64,000 nucleotides of DNA from Salinisphaera sp. LB1 (GTDB lineage: Bacteria; Pseudomonadota; Gammaproteobacteria; Nevskiales; Salinisphaeraceae). The notes beneath the pieces were generated by a model. It was not told where the DNA came from. It saw only the letters and a program-made list of their open reading frames with translations, and ran no database searches. This document shows, in pieces, positions 46,068 through 56,849 of the stretch. The position numbers and the translations under genes are program-made. The stretch covers positions 3,602,501-3,666,500 of the forward strand of contig NZ_CP029488.1 in NCBI RefSeq assembly GCF_003177035.1. Reading direction: 5' to 3'. Every line of letters begins with the position of its first letter. Positions within the stretch are counted from its first letter, which is position 1.

Positions 46068-47156
46068 TCATTCGTGGTAATCAAAGGTCTGGAAGCCTTG
46101 ACGCCGGCACAACTCATCGCGCTCGGCACTCATCAGATCCTCCCGCACCATTTCGGCGACGAGCGCATCGAACGACACTTCCGGCTCCCAGCCAAGCTGC
46201 TCGCGCGCCTTGGACGGATCGCCCAGCAGCGTCTCCACTTCCGTCGGGCGAAAGTATCGCGGGTCCACGGCCACCAGGCATGCCCCGGTCTTCGCGTCGT
46301 AGCCTTTTTCGTTCTCACCGGCGCCTTCCCAGCGCACATCGATACCCAGCTCGCCGCACGCCGTCTCCACAAACTGGCGCACGGAATACTGTTTGCCGGT
46401 CGCAATCACATAATCTTCCGGAGCATCCTGCTGCAGCATCAGCCACTGGGCCTTCACATAGTCACGCGCATGCCCCCAGTCGCGCAGCGCCTCCAGATTG
46501 CCCAGATAAAGACAATCCTGTAGACCCAGCTTGATGCGGGCGAGCGCCCGCGTGATCTTGCGTGTCACGAATGTTTCGCCGCGCAATGGGGATTCGTGAT
46601 TGAACAGAATGCCGTTGCAGGCGTACAGGCCGTAGGCCTCGCGGTAATTCACCACCGCCCAAAACGCGTAGAGCTTCGCGACGGCGTAGGGTGAGCGCGG
46701 GTAGAACGGCGTGGTTTCGCTCTGGGGGACGGCCTGCACCTTGCCGTAAAGTTCCGACGTGGAGGCCTGATAAAAACGCGTTTTGTCTTCCAGCCCGAGG
46801 ATCCGGATCGCCTCCAGCAAACGCAGCGCGCCCAACGCATCGCTATTGGCCGTGTACTCCGGGCTTTCGAACGACACCGCCACGTGCGATTGGGCGCCGA
46901 GGTTATAAATCTCGTCCGGCTGCACCTGCTGGACGATACGAATCAGATTCGTCGAGTCCGTCAGGTCACCATAGTGAAGAATGAATCGCGGGTCGGCCTC
47001 GTGCGGATCCTGATACAGATGATCGATACGGTCGGTATTGAACAACGAAGCACGCCGCTTGATGCCATGCACCTCGTACCCTTCGCCCAGTAGCAACTCA
47101 GCCAGATAGGCCCCATCCTGCCCGGTTACCCCGGTAATAAGCGCGCGCTTTGTCAT
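46068..47156 (-). CDS. gmd: GDP-mannose 4,6-dehydratase
   Basis: A 362-residue SDR with [65 protein letters not shown] and [16 protein letters not shown], all specific to Gmd. It dehydrates GDP-mannose to the 4-keto-6-deoxy sugar, the first step to GDP-fucose. Its ATG overlaps the stop of the WcaI-like gene (ATGA). No GDP-mannose synthesis genes are in the window. Confidence 0.96.
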   Translation of the reverse strand: MTKRALITGVTGQDGAYLAELLLGEGYEVHGIKRRASLFNTDRIDHLYQDPHEADPRFILHYGDLTDSTNLIRIVQQVQPDEIYNLGAQSHVAVSFESPEYTANSDALGALRLLEAIRILGLEDKTRFYQASTSELYGKVQAVPQSETTPFYPRSPYAVAKLYAFWAVVNYREAYGLYACNGILFNHESPLRGETFVTRKITRALARIKLGLQDCLYLGNLEALRDWGHARDYVKAQWLMLQQDAPEDYVIATGKQYSVRQFVETACGELGIDVRWEGAGENEKGYDAKTGACLVAVDPRYFRPTEVETLLGDPSKAREQLGWEPEVSFDALVAEMVREDLMSAERDELCRRQGFQTFDYHE

Positions 47157-48415
47157 GCATCGTCTTCCACTGTATCGGCCGCGCCATTCACAAGCGCCTC
47201 GGCCTCGAATTCAAAATTTCTCATGATCTGCTCATACCCCAGATGCCTTTCGGCGTAATGTCTGGCCTTCGCGCCCAGGGCATATCGACGTTTCCCGTCA
47301 TCGGCGAGTTCGCTCAAGGCCTTCGCGAGCGCATCGGCATCCTCGGGCGGCACACAAATGCCACATTCGGAAACAATTGATGCCACCTGCGTGCCTTCGG
47401 CCGCGGTCGCCACCACCGGCCGGCCGCTCGCCAGCATACCGGTCAGCTTCGACGGCATCACCAGATCGGCCGCATCGGCCCGCTGTGGCAACACATGGAT
47501 ATCCGCCAGGTTCAGCAGCTCGTTGAGCTTTTCCATCGGCTGCAACGGTAGCCAACGCACATTCGGCAAATCCACCGAGCGCGCTTCAAGCTTAACCCGG
47601 GCGCTCCCGGCACCCGCAATGACCCAGATGATACTTTCATCGCAGGCCGTACGGCGGGCGGCATCAATCAACACATCCAGCCCCTGCTTCTCGCCCAGGT
47701 TGCCGGCATACAGCACGACACGCGAATCGTCGGCAATGTCCAGTTCGTCCCGGAAGCCAGACGGCGCCGCCAGAGGATAGATAGCTTTCGTATCCGTCCA
47801 GTTCCGAAACAGCACACGGCGCGATGTCGGTACCCCCTTATCCGCCAGGCGGTCCATCATGCGGTCGGAAATGGTGGATACGCGGTCGAAGCGGCGCAGC
47901 AGTTGGCTCTCGGCGCCCAGAAACCACCGCCGGGCCTGGGTCGATTGCAGCATACCCAGCCCGAACGCGGCATCCACCTCGAAATCCTGAATATGAAGCC
48001 AGCTTTTCGCCCCTGCCACTCGCGCCACCAGGGCCGCCATAGGCGCACAGAACAACGTCGGCGCGATGACCAGTACCAGATCCGGTCGCCACCGTACCTG
48101 GGCTAGCATCACCGGCAGGCTGCTCGCCGCAAAACTCGCCAGATGCACCAACCGCTTGCCGCCACTGGGCGATGCCGGAACCCACAGCGGGCAGCGATAC
48201 ATGGTCATCTCGCCACAGCCCGACGGATAAGCCTGCCGCAAGTAACGCACGGCCGAATAATCGTTGCCAATTCGCCAGTCGGGATAATAAGGCGGCGCCG
48301 TGACCACGCGGACCTCGTGGCCTTCGCGTGCCAGCCAACGGGCCATCTCGCCCGTATACTTGCCAATACCCGTCAACTCCGGGGCAAAATTGATTCCGTG
48401 GATGAGAATGCGCAA
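47153..48415 (-). CDS. wcaI: WcaI-like family 4 glycosyltransferase
   Basis: A 420-residue GT-B enzyme. [20 protein letters not shown] and [12 protein letters not shown] are typical of WcaI, the colanic acid fucosyltransferase candidate; later blocks ([37 protein letters not shown]) are the family 4 nucleotide-sugar site. Immediate coupling to gmd suggests transfer of fucose (inference). A TTG start is supported by GGAG nine bases upstream. Confidence 0.85.
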   Translation of the reverse strand: MRILIHGINFAPELTGIGKYTGEMARWLAREGHEVRVVTAPPYYPDWRIGNDYSAVRYLRQAYPSGCGEMTMYRCPLWVPASPSGGKRLVHLASFAASSLPVMLAQVRWRPDLVLVIAPTLFCAPMAALVARVAGAKSWLHIQDFEVDAAFGLGMLQSTQARRWFLGAESQLLRRFDRVSTISDRMMDRLADKGVPTSRRVLFRNWTDTKAIYPLAAPSGFRDELDIADDSRVVLYAGNLGEKQGLDVLIDAARRTACDESIIWVIAGAGSARVKLEARSVDLPNVRWLPLQPMEKLNELLNLADIHVLPQRADAADLVMPSKLTGMLASGRPVVATAAEGTQVASIVSECGICVPPEDADALAKALSELADDGKRRYALGAKARHYAERHLGYEQIMRNFEFEAEALVNGAADTVEDDA

Positions 48416-48601
48416 AGCGCGTGACTCCCTGTATAAGCCATCAATTGATGAAGCGTCACCATACCCGACTTGGCCGCTGCCGCAATACGGAGCAGTCTGC
48501 AGCGCCGGAGCGGGCTCAAGCTATCAATCGTGGTCAGGAAACTTGTTGTTGTTCGCAGGAAAGGACGCTCCCATCGTTCGCCATATGACTACGCGATCAG
48601 C

Positions 48602-49282
48602 TCACAAACGGCGAAACAAAAAATCCGCCTGCACGGCGCGCCCGTCCCCGTCGTAGGCCATGTGGTATACGCCGCACAACTGAAAGCCGCGCTCGCGCAA
48701 CCAGGCGATGACCTCGTCGGCGAAAGCCTGGCCGACATACAACTCAATGAACGAGCACTCGACATAGACCCAAGTAAAGCGCTCGAGCAGATCTTCGCAG
48801 CCGGCCAGGGCTTGCAACTCGAAACCCTGGACATCGAGCTTCAACAGCGCCGGTGTTCCGATAGCCTCGGCCGAAAGGTGCTCGGCAAGACGCGCGACGC
48901 GGATTGTTTCCGTGCCGGCCTCGGCCGTGCCGGGAAACAGCGCGTCCTGCGCCGCAGTAATCGGCAGCAGCGAAGAAGAATCGTCCCGCGCGGAGCGATG
49001 GATCTCCGCCTCGCCCGGCTCAGGGCCCAGGGCCGCTATAACCAAGCGCGCCCGCCGGTCTTCATCGAACACTGCCTGGTACACCGCCGCTGGGCCAGAC
49101 AACGGCTCGAACGAAACGATCCGTGCGTTCGGAAAACAACGCCGCGCCGCCAGTGCGAACTGGCCACGGTTTGCGCCCACGTCCACGACTGTCTTCAGCG
49201 CACCAAGATGTTTCAGTACACCAGCGTGCTCGACACCGGCTGCCACGCGATGGTGGCGCAACGCATTACGCCAAATCGGCAC
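48602..49282 (-). CDS. FkbM-family methyltransferase
   Basis: A 226-residue SAM methyltransferase: VVDVGANRGQFALAAR (SAM loop), IVSFEPLSGPA, LLKLDVQGFELQALAG and YVECSFIELYVGQ are FkbM features. In surface-glycan loci these O-methylate sugars. It begins with GTG at 49282; the frame is open about 16 codons further with only non-standard starts. Same strand and operon as the flanking transferases. Confidence 0.85.
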   Translation of the reverse strand: MPIWRNALRHHRVAAGVEHAGVLKHLGALKTVVDVGANRGQFALAARRCFPNARIVSFEPLSGPAAVYQAVFDEDRRARLVIAALGPEPGEAEIHRSARDDSSSLLPITAAQDALFPGTAEAGTETIRVARLAEHLSAEAIGTPALLKLDVQGFELQALAGCEDLLERFTWVYVECSFIELYVGQAFADEVIAWLRERGFQLCGVYHMAYDGDGRAVQADFLFRRL

Positions 49283-49317
49283 GGGGAGAATACGGGCCAG
49301 TTTGCCGGCCTTGGCGG

Positions 49318-50463
49318 TCAGAGCTCCGATGACGAGTCCTGCATCTTATTCGCGTACCGCGGGTTACGCTCGCCGGTCAATTCACTCATTATTGCCTGCC
49401 AACGGGCCTGGCTTTCAGCATAGGTCTGCGCGAAGCGCGCGGCGGCGGTCTTCGATGCTGCCTCGAATGCCGCAGGGTTATCCAGCCAGGCAGAAATCTG
49501 TGCTAATGCTTCCCGCACGAACGCCTGCCCAGGCTCAACGAGCCGGCCACAATCCTCACTCACCACTTCGGGGATGCAGCCACGGCCGTAGGCGATTACC
49601 GGGCAGCAGTTGCCCATGGCTTCATGCACCGTTATCGGTTCCGCCTCGTTCGAATACCGGCTCGGGAACACGAAACAGTCCAAGCCCCCGAAGAATGCTA
49701 CTTTCTGATCGCCGTACTTGGGCCCAACATATTCAACGTTCGGTAGCATCGCTAGGCGCTCTCGCACCGCATGCTCCGTTTGCGCATCCTGAAACGGGCC
49801 AGCCAAGAAGGCACCCACGGGTAATCCACGGTCGTGAATCGCCGCACACAAATCAAGAAACTCAAATACCCCTTTTTCGGCCGCTATGTTCGCTAGAAAA
49901 CCGATGCTTTGGAGTTCACTACGCTCCAGTTCCACATACTCACCACCGTTTAAAAGGAATATCGCATTAGAAAGTGACACCACTCGATTGGCGCTGTAGC
50001 TTCCTTTCAGCCTATCTTTCATGTGAGGAGATAGGACCACATGACACGCCTGCCTTCCTGCTAGCCTAATCAACACCGAGGTGAGGCGCTTGGGCGAGTC
50101 AAGATAGGCAAAACTGTGATGGTGCAGGAATACGCGCATCCGCCGCAGGCGGGCAGCCACTAAAAAACAAATCTCGTACGCCTGTCCCCAGCCTCCCGAA
50201 ACACTCATGTACAACGTCTGCTCATACCTAGCCCGAAAAATCAGCGTCAGCATTGCTGACCAGACCCGAGGTAGGCGGCTGAGCCGAACCAGTAAACTAC
50301 GCCGCAAACTGGACGCAGCAATATCGAGCACATGCACCTCTGTGCGTGTAGCATAAAGCCGCTCCCGGACAGCCGCATTCACCGCCGCCATGCCGTGCAC
50401 AGGCGGTGGGAACGCGCCAAGCATCCAGACCAGAGTATCGCTGCGCTTCATAAGCTGGCGCAT
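49318..50463 (-). CDS. family 4 glycosyltransferase
   Basis: A 381-residue GT-B protein. PPVHGMAAVNAAVRER is the acceptor-side start; the donor site includes IGFLANIAAEKGVFEFLD and NEAEPITVHEAMGNCCPVIAYG with the E-x7-E pair. It directly abuts the upstream transferase stop. Linkage and sugar are unknown. Confidence 0.83.
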   Translation of the reverse strand: MRQLMKRSDTLVWMLGAFPPPVHGMAAVNAAVRERLYATRTEVHVLDIAASSLRRSLLVRLSRLPRVWSAMLTLIFRARYEQTLYMSVSGGWGQAYEICFLVAARLRRMRVFLHHHSFAYLDSPKRLTSVLIRLAGRQACHVVLSPHMKDRLKGSYSANRVVSLSNAIFLLNGGEYVELERSELQSIGFLANIAAEKGVFEFLDLCAAIHDRGLPVGAFLAGPFQDAQTEHAVRERLAMLPNVEYVGPKYGDQKVAFFGGLDCFVFPSRYSNEAEPITVHEAMGNCCPVIAYGRGCIPEVVSEDCGRLVEPGQAFVREALAQISAWLDNPAAFEAASKTAAARFAQTYAESQARWQAIMSELTGERNPRYANKMQDSSSEL

Positions 50464-51756
50464 CTAATGGAGGGAATCATGCGAGTCCGACGAATTTGCG
50501 TTCAGGTAGTCGCCGATCGAGTTGAGAACTGAGGCGCCATAGACGTTCCATGTATGAGCGGTCTGGACTTTTCGCCGCGCGGCAACACCCATGCTCTCTC
50601 GAAGCTCGGCACTTTCGAATAGGCGCACTATCGCTTCGGCAACGGCGGCGGCATCGCCTGCCGAGATCACAAAACCGTCCACGCCGTCCTCTATCATTTC
50701 GCCAGAGCCGTTGTTTGTGGTTGTGACTACGGGCAGACCCGAGGCCATAGCTTCCAGCGTTACGAGAGCGCATGCATCTTCAATCGTCGGCAGAACAAAC
50801 ATATCCGCCCGGCGCATCGCAGTTGCGACTTCGTCGGGACGGGTCGGGCCCTCGTGCGTAACGTTATCGGGCATATCTTCCAACACCTCGGCGCTTACCA
50901 CTGGACCAATCAGGCGAAACCTCAATGGTAAATGGCTACAAAGCCGCGCCGCTTCGAATAGCGTTTTTATGCCCTTGCGATGGGATATCTGACCTACATA
51001 AAGACATTCTAATGGCCCCGATTCTGTGGTCGCTGAGCCGCCAAGGCTAGTCTGTTGCCTTGGGTGAAACGATCGCAAATCCACCCCGTAAGGCAACACT
51101 TTGATCTTGTGTGCTGGAACACCGTGCTCAAGCAATTGTGCTTCGACGAAGTGGGAAGGCACGAGCACCCAATCGGCAAGGCGCAGCTCCTCCTGAACAC
51201 GATCAGCGACCCAATCGGGCACCAACTCTTGGTGCGGCGCACACAGGCCAGCCATTTCAATGAGATAGCGATTGTGCTCCGCTGGGTGGCTATTCACAAA
51301 ATTCAACACGGCTATCCCACTCTGCGCCTTAATAGCTCGAAAGCTTTCGAGACTGGCGGCATACATACCGACCAATACATCGGCAGCCCTCCGTTGCACG
51401 CGTTTGGCAACCGCTCGATCGAAGCGGCGCTTCGTCCAATACATCAAGTTACTGTTCCACTGCGGCCTTACCCGACCAACGACCCGCCTCGCCGCCACGT
51501 GCAGCAGCTCCGAAGGAACAGCCACATCAGCGACGTTACCCTGCGGGATATCAGCGAATGCCCTTCGAGCAAATTCGCGAGCGAGACTTTGCCCGAATAC
51601 CGGCATTCTTTTCACCTTAGACTGCCACCGCGCAAGATAGAGCGTGGTATAGAACTGACTAAGCCGCCCATCCGCCGCCGCAGCTCGGGCAATCGCCAAC
51701 ACGGCGTTCTCACGATAAGGGGTCGTGACCAGAATTCTGTTCAACGTGCTCTCCAT
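50464..51756 (-). CDS. family 4 glycosyltransferase
   Basis: A 430-residue GT-B protein: PSHFVEAQLLEHGV and KIKVLPYGVDLRSFHPR in the linker, LYVGQISHRKGIKTLFEAA and PTIEDACALVTLEAMASGLP with TTNNGSGEMIEDGVDG at the donor site. The ATG at 51756 (MESTLNRILVTTPYREN) is preferred to an upstream extension. Acceptor and donor unknown. Confidence 0.83.
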   Translation of the reverse strand: MESTLNRILVTTPYRENAVLAIARAAAADGRLSQFYTTLYLARWQSKVKRMPVFGQSLAREFARRAFADIPQGNVADVAVPSELLHVAARRVVGRVRPQWNSNLMYWTKRRFDRAVAKRVQRRAADVLVGMYAASLESFRAIKAQSGIAVLNFVNSHPAEHNRYLIEMAGLCAPHQELVPDWVADRVQEELRLADWVLVPSHFVEAQLLEHGVPAHKIKVLPYGVDLRSFHPRQQTSLGGSATTESGPLECLYVGQISHRKGIKTLFEAARLCSHLPLRFRLIGPVVSAEVLEDMPDNVTHEGPTRPDEVATAMRRADMFVLPTIEDACALVTLEAMASGLPVVTTTNNGSGEMIEDGVDGFVISAGDAAAVAEAIVRLFESAELRESMGVAARRKVQTAHTWNVYGASVLNSIGDYLNANSSDSHDSLH

Positions 51757-52062
51757 GCGGATTACTTTTCGGCTAAGATCATAATTGGGCACTGACACGA
51801 TGAACCACTGGATGAACATGTCGGGCTTTCCGCGCTGCGATGGCCTGACAGTACAAACACCTTCGGCGTCGCTTATACGCCCTTACACGGTGTGTCGAAT
51901 AACAGCAGCCGCGGACCGTTTTACAACAAGCATCGCCGTCCCGCACCAAAAGCAGCCCGCTACAAAACTAATGAGGGTCGAACAATTCAGACCGAGGCAT
52001 TGTCTAGGCCGTGCCGACCAGAAGGTGGGATAAGCCCGACGCACGCTTGCGACGATGTGAAT
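51757..52062. other. 306-bp spacer between glycosyltransferase genes
   Basis: Same-strand gap, somewhat AT-rich; may hold an internal promoter. No gene, repeat element or clear hairpin seen. Confidence 0.4.
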
Positions 52063-53193
52063 TTACCCAGTATTCTCGCTCAGCATAAAGCTCACAATCC
52101 GTTCGAAATCCTCGGCCCACTGCTGGGGTGTATGACCTTGGATCTTGTCACTCGACATCTGGCCCATCCGTGTGCGCGCGTCCGGATCCCGTGACAACTT
52201 GAGCATGCTCGACGCCAGCGCCGCACTATCTTCGGGCGGCACAATATAGCCGTTTATTCCGTCCTCGATGCGGTCGCGGATTTCACCGGCGGCACTGGTC
52301 GATATCACGGGCAGCCCACATGCCATCGCCTCGTCCACCACTAGCCCGTAGGGGTCGCCCAAGGTGGGGAAGACGAATATGTCCGCTACGGCGTAATAGC
52401 GCGGCAGTTCAGGTTTCTGCTGAAATCCGGCAAACACCACGTTGAGAATACCGCGCTCGGCACACACCCTACGCAGAGCAGTTTCCTCCGAACCATCGCC
52501 GACCAGCAACAAGCTGACTTCCTCGGCACTCTGACGCTGCACGGTCTCGAAGGCGTCCAGCAGATAGTTGAGACCCTTGCCCCACCAGAGGCGGCCGACG
52601 TAAACGAAAGTGGTGCCCTTGAGGCCTAGTTCGGCGCGTAGCGCCTTTCGCTCGGGCTGTGCTTGGGCCGCTCCGCCCATGTAATGAGCAACATCAATGG
52701 AGTGTCGCAGGCGCAAGGACCGATCAGCCGGCGTGCCGAACCGCATTGCAAAAGACCGACTGTCCTCACCGCTCCCCAGCGTCGCGTCCACTCGGGGAAA
52801 AACAATCCTTTTAACGGCATTTTTCCAAGCTTTCCGTTGGACCCACCGATCTATCGTAACTTGGCACCAAAACGCAGTTTTAGCGCCGCGCAACTTAGCT
52901 AACGCCCAGCCGAGCAGGAATACAGGTTCCGCGTAAAGGGTCACGAGCACATCCGGCCGGCGACCAAAAAGCGGTAGCGGCCAGCGAAAAGAGTGCCCCA
53001 ACACATGTGTTTTGGGCAGATAGCGATATCGGAACCGCCAGTCAGCTTCGCGCACATCCCAACTACGGCCCGACTCAATACGATCATTGAACCAAGCTTC
53101 GAATTCAAAATTGCCACGATCCGCGAGCTCATTGAAGCGATCGACCATGTAGGGCGAAGGAATGTTATTCCAGTAAACAACGAAGCGACTCAT
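52063..53193 (-). CDS. family 4 glycosyltransferase
   Basis: A 376-residue GT-B protein starting MSRFVVYWNNIPSPYMVDRF. Donor site: FVYVGRLWWGKGLNYLLDAF, LLVGDGSEETALRRV and FPTLGDPYGLVVDEAMACGLP with SAAGEIRDRIEDGING. The ATG overlaps the stop of the broken methyltransferase gene upstream (TGATG), showing they were one operon. Specificity unknown. Confidence 0.84.
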   Translation of the reverse strand: MSRFVVYWNNIPSPYMVDRFNELADRGNFEFEAWFNDRIESGRSWDVREADWRFRYRYLPKTHVLGHSFRWPLPLFGRRPDVLVTLYAEPVFLLGWALAKLRGAKTAFWCQVTIDRWVQRKAWKNAVKRIVFPRVDATLGSGEDSRSFAMRFGTPADRSLRLRHSIDVAHYMGGAAQAQPERKALRAELGLKGTTFVYVGRLWWGKGLNYLLDAFETVQRQSAEEVSLLLVGDGSEETALRRVCAERGILNVVFAGFQQKPELPRYYAVADIFVFPTLGDPYGLVVDEAMACGLPVISTSAAGEIRDRIEDGINGYIVPPEDSAALASSMLKLSRDPDARTRMGQMSSDKIQGHTPQQWAEDFERIVSFMLSENTG

Positions 53194-53821
53194 CAACTAC
53201 TTATCCGCACAGAAAAAATGACGCCCGACAAGAACTCGCGTACGGGCGTTGTGCCAGAGCCGCGATCCAGTAGATACCGCACAAAGGACCGTTTCTTTAT
53301 TGCTATCAACGCTGAACTTCCGATAGTTTCAAAGCCGGCTTGAGCGAACGTTTCTTGCAGGTCGCGGTGTGTAAAGTAATGCACATGGCCGTCATCCCAA
53401 GCCCCGGCGAGGGTGTTGCCGCCGGCCGTGCGCGGGCCGTAGCCCTAAACCAAGAGGTGGGAAAGCTTTTTTCAGGCATCGGATATTCGGCGTCGTGACA
53501 ACGCACACCCCCCGAGCGAAGAACGCGGCTAATCTCACTCGCAGAACCGACCGGATCCAGGATATGTTCGATGACCTGATTCGCAATCACGGGTTCGGCG
53601 ATCCCATAGTCCAGTGGGAACGTGCTATTGAGATCAGCCTCACGAAATTCCCAACCGCCATTCTTGCCGCCGCGCAGTTCATTCACGCGACGCCTTGATA
53701 CATCAAGTCCTATAAGCTTTTCGAAGTCGCCGGCCAGATCATCAAGTATCTGGCCAGAGCCGCACCCGAGATAGATTACGCACCTGCCCAAGACTATGGC
53801 TCGTTTCATTCCGATATCCAA
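53193..53821 (-). pseudogene. SAM-dependent methyltransferase, broken by two frameshifts
   Basis: Class I methyltransferase pieces lie in three frames. Frame 1 has IYLGCGSGQILDDLAGDFEK and VIANQVIEHILDPVGSASEI; at a run of six Gs (near 53510) the sense moves to VCVVTTPNIRCLKKAF, and near 53445 it moves again to YGPRTAGGNTLAGAWDDGHV followed by HYFTHRDLQETFAQAG to the end. Joined, they make a normal protein of about 205 residues resembling methyltransferase type 11/12 proteins. Either a pseudogene or two sequencing indels. The downstream overlap with the transferase start is intact. Confidence 0.82.
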
Positions 53822-54121
53822 GCTAAGACCTCTCCATTAATAACTCACCACTCGACGCAATCGAGGATTGCCAAGCATCCACCGCGCATCTGATACTCAA
53901 CCTCATGATTTCTTACTGAAGCGCCGCCTTACTCGTTGATAACCTTGCAATACATCCAGAGAGCTGCAACGTCATCGTGCATTATTGATGGAACTATTAA
54001 GTGTCTGATTCTACCAAACCAATCTAGATTACTGGCGAGGAAACTCAAGCACCTGTGTAAGATACCCAAATAAAAGGTGGGATAGCCATTTGCACCTTAG
54101 TGCGACTACCTACAACTCTAA
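53822..54121. other. 300-bp AT-rich spacer
   Basis: Between the polymerase and methyltransferase genes on the same strand. Base composition is clearly lower in GC than the rest. Stops occur in all frames and I recognise no gene remnant, RNA or repeat. Confidence 0.4.
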
Positions 54122-55384
54122 CTAACGAACAAACTGAAGCCGCGCGTAACCAGTTTTAATATCGCTAGCGTGTACCGATAATGCACTAGCGGCTATACCG
54201 AATGTCAACCAAAATATAGGCGCGGAATTGCCGATCGTTGGATAGAACATGGATGCCGTCGCCACTCCGGAGAATCCCGCAAAAACTATTAACAGCTCTC
54301 TTCTTGATGATCGTATCGCAGATCTAAAAAGCCATACGAAAAGCAAAATTAAGGCCGTAACCAAAAACCAACCACCCACTCCAGCTGTCAAAATCGCGTT
54401 TAGTATAAGATTGTGGACAGGAAGCCCACCGATATGAACATTCGGCCCCCAACCCACTAACGGAGATTTGCCAATTTTTCGCAGCGCACCCTCGTACTGC
54501 TGCGCCCTAATAGAGATAGACTGCTCCCTAACTGCACCGGCAAGCCCCGCGGTCGCTTGCAAAGCTGTCAATAGAATAGGAGAAAGAACGACAACACAAG
54601 CCCCACCGAGCAAAATAGATAAAAGTTTACCGTAGCCCGTCGCTCGAGTAAAAATGATGCCTAAAAACCAAAACGAAATAGCGACCGACGATGATAGCCA
54701 TACATTTCGAGAAAGCGAAACGATGCTTCCCGCTAGGATAACACCAATTGCGAAAATTCCAGCCACCTTCCACATCCCCGCCCAACCCTTCCGCCCGACT
54801 CCACTCAGAATCCATGGAAGTACAAAAGCCGTGGCAATAGCTACTGCACCATAGTTTATTAAGAACCCAGCGCTCCGTTTTGCCCCAAGCAGAATTGGCA
54901 TAAGCTGAACGGGTTGATTATCCTGCTGCCCAAAGTCGACGTGCAATAGGCCGAACCCGGTCAACAGTATTCCAACATGTATACCGATTACCGCGAAAGA
55001 ATAGGCAGCCAGTGCGTAACGTAGATCTTTCCTCGACCTTATAAGGATCAGAGGTAATAGCACCCATATAAGCGCGCCCGCTTGCTCTATCGCAAACTCA
55101 ATGGCCCCTCCTGTGCGACCGAGGGCGGTGGCAACTCCAAGAATGTCAAACACCAAGATTAGAAGAACAATTACGGAAGCTCGAGAAGGTACACGAAGTC
55201 CTGGTTTGGTTTTCCTCGACCGCGAAATAAGGAGTGAAAGTGATACCGAGATAGCAGTCATCACGCCAAGAATTTTTGTAAGACTGATGTGCAACGTCTG
55301 GGACCCGAATGGACTCCACTGATAAAGGAAGACGGTCGCAATCGTTACAAGTAGCAGCCGGAAATTCAGACGAGATGAATACAT
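54122..55384 (-). CDS. wzy: polysaccharide polymerase / O-antigen ligase-like (Wzy candidate)
   Basis: A 420-residue membrane protein with about eleven helices and a loop resembling the Wzy_C/O-antigen ligase pattern: VSLSRNVWLSSSVAI, QYEGALRKIGKSPLVGWGPN and LPVHNLILNAILTAG. In this locus it is the only candidate polymerase for repeat units flipped by the Wzx-type protein. Lower GC and Arg codon choice differ from core genes, fitting transfer. A ligase role cannot be excluded. Confidence 0.75.
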   Translation of the reverse strand: MYSSRLNFRLLLVTIATVFLYQWSPFGSQTLHISLTKILGVMTAISVSLSLLISRSRKTKPGLRVPSRASVIVLLILVFDILGVATALGRTGGAIEFAIEQAGALIWVLLPLILIRSRKDLRYALAAYSFAVIGIHVGILLTGFGLLHVDFGQQDNQPVQLMPILLGAKRSAGFLINYGAVAIATAFVLPWILSGVGRKGWAGMWKVAGIFAIGVILAGSIVSLSRNVWLSSSVAISFWFLGIIFTRATGYGKLLSILLGGACVVVLSPILLTALQATAGLAGAVREQSISIRAQQYEGALRKIGKSPLVGWGPNVHIGGLPVHNLILNAILTAGVGGWFLVTALILLFVWLFRSAIRSSRRELLIVFAGFSGVATASMFYPTIGNSAPIFWLTFGIAASALSVHASDIKTGYARLQFVR

Positions 55385-55538
55385 TCGAAAAGAACTCCAA
55401 TATCGCGTTTTATACTAATTGTCTGCAACCTCATAGTAATGGCACCAGATCTTTACTCAGCTCGACCCCGTATTTTGGCCGGTGCATGGCCTTTAAAACA
55501 CTACGAGTTGATAATTCGCTGCTCATGGCTTATCCGCA

Positions 55539-56771
55539 TCAGCCGGACATGACTTCGCTTAGTGATTCGACCGCCGACTCGAAGGAACAAACGATGGGCC
55601 TGTCAATATAGGCGCGAGCAGTACGCTCTCCTTCTGAGCAGCCTGCTAGCGATTGCACGCCACGAACAACCGAATAGGCATCGCTAGGACAGACGACGTT
55701 GCCCAGACTATATCGTTCAGTTAACCAGCCGAGAACGCCCTCTTGGCACGCGATCACAGGACGACCTGAATATATGGCTTGCATAAGGACCCCACTTGAG
55801 CCGTAATGACCACGGTAGCCGACCCATACAGCATCTGCTGCTGCGAAAAGATATGGCTCCTCTGTTGCCTCAATGAATCGGTTCAATACATGTACTCGAC
55901 CTTGCGCGACGAGAGGTACAATCGCCTTCGATCGCAATATTTTATTAACTTCCGCATCGATCTTCCCGGCTAATAAAATATCCATAGCTACCGGAAAGCC
56001 TGGCGTCAACATCGCATGTAGAAGCTCAAGCACGCCCTTGCGCGCCGTAATCGCACCGTAAATCAGAATCAGTTTACGCCCTACCGGCACACCCAATCGC
56101 TGTTTGGCGTCAGACGGATTCGGTAACCGTCCCAACTCCGCCGGCTCGGGAAAAAATGTCGCTTTCGATGCGAGCTTCGGACTTGCAGCAAGATATTGCG
56201 CTAGCGGCTCGTCGATCGTCAGCAGACGACGGAGGTGCCGGTTTCGCAGAAGACGCATGAAGAGCGCCTTTTTAAGAGCCCCCAGCGGCGGCCGGGGCGC
56301 AATCACGCCCATCCGCCGATAGTGAAACGACGGTCGCATCGCAAGACCGACCCAGGGGCAGTCACCAAACGGAGAGCCGAGCAGTCCGACTGCGTGAAGG
56401 CAATAATCCAAGTAAGGTAAGAAAACCACGTCCGGGCGTACGCCGCCGACGTGCGCCCTGTACCACCGCCGAAACAAGCGCCAGTATGCTAATTCTCTCG
56501 TTAGTAGGCCGCTCGTGCTGTCACTCCTGTTTGTACCGTCTACGAACGAACTTTCGGCGGTGATGAGGTTCAGCACCGTATCGTTATCCGCCCTCGCGGC
56601 AGCCTCGATCGCCTGTATAGAAGGATGGGAGAGCGAGTCCGGCGAGGTGATAACAGTCACGTGAAAGCCGCGCTTGACCAGACCCGTCGCCATCCACTGC
56701 AAGTAGGGACCGTGGTGCCCGTCAGTGCGCGGCTCCAAGATCAGAATGTTATTTTTCCTGCTTTGTTTCAT
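55539..56771 (-). CDS. glycosyltransferase, GT-B fold
   Basis: A 410-residue protein with LILEPRTDGHHGPYLQWMAT at the N-terminus and donor-side features LILIYGAITARKGVLELLHA, VGYRGHYGSSGVLMQAIYSG and RPVIACQEGVLGWL. It belongs with family 4-like transferases; no specificity can be read. Independent ATG, 153 bp before the polymerase gene. Confidence 0.78.
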   Translation of the reverse strand: MKQSRKNNILILEPRTDGHHGPYLQWMATGLVKRGFHVTVITSPDSLSHPSIQAIEAAARADNDTVLNLITAESSFVDGTNRSDSTSGLLTRELAYWRLFRRWYRAHVGGVRPDVVFLPYLDYCLHAVGLLGSPFGDCPWVGLAMRPSFHYRRMGVIAPRPPLGALKKALFMRLLRNRHLRRLLTIDEPLAQYLAASPKLASKATFFPEPAELGRLPNPSDAKQRLGVPVGRKLILIYGAITARKGVLELLHAMLTPGFPVAMDILLAGKIDAEVNKILRSKAIVPLVAQGRVHVLNRFIEATEEPYLFAAADAVWVGYRGHYGSSGVLMQAIYSGRPVIACQEGVLGWLTERYSLGNVVCPSDAYSVVRGVQSLAGCSEGERTARAYIDRPIVCSFESAVESLSEVMSG

Positions 56772-56849
56772 TCACTATCCGCTTCTTCGCGTTTCTGACG
56801 TGCTTAGAGGGACGTCCGCGTGGCAAATCTTTACCCCAACTCCTATCAA

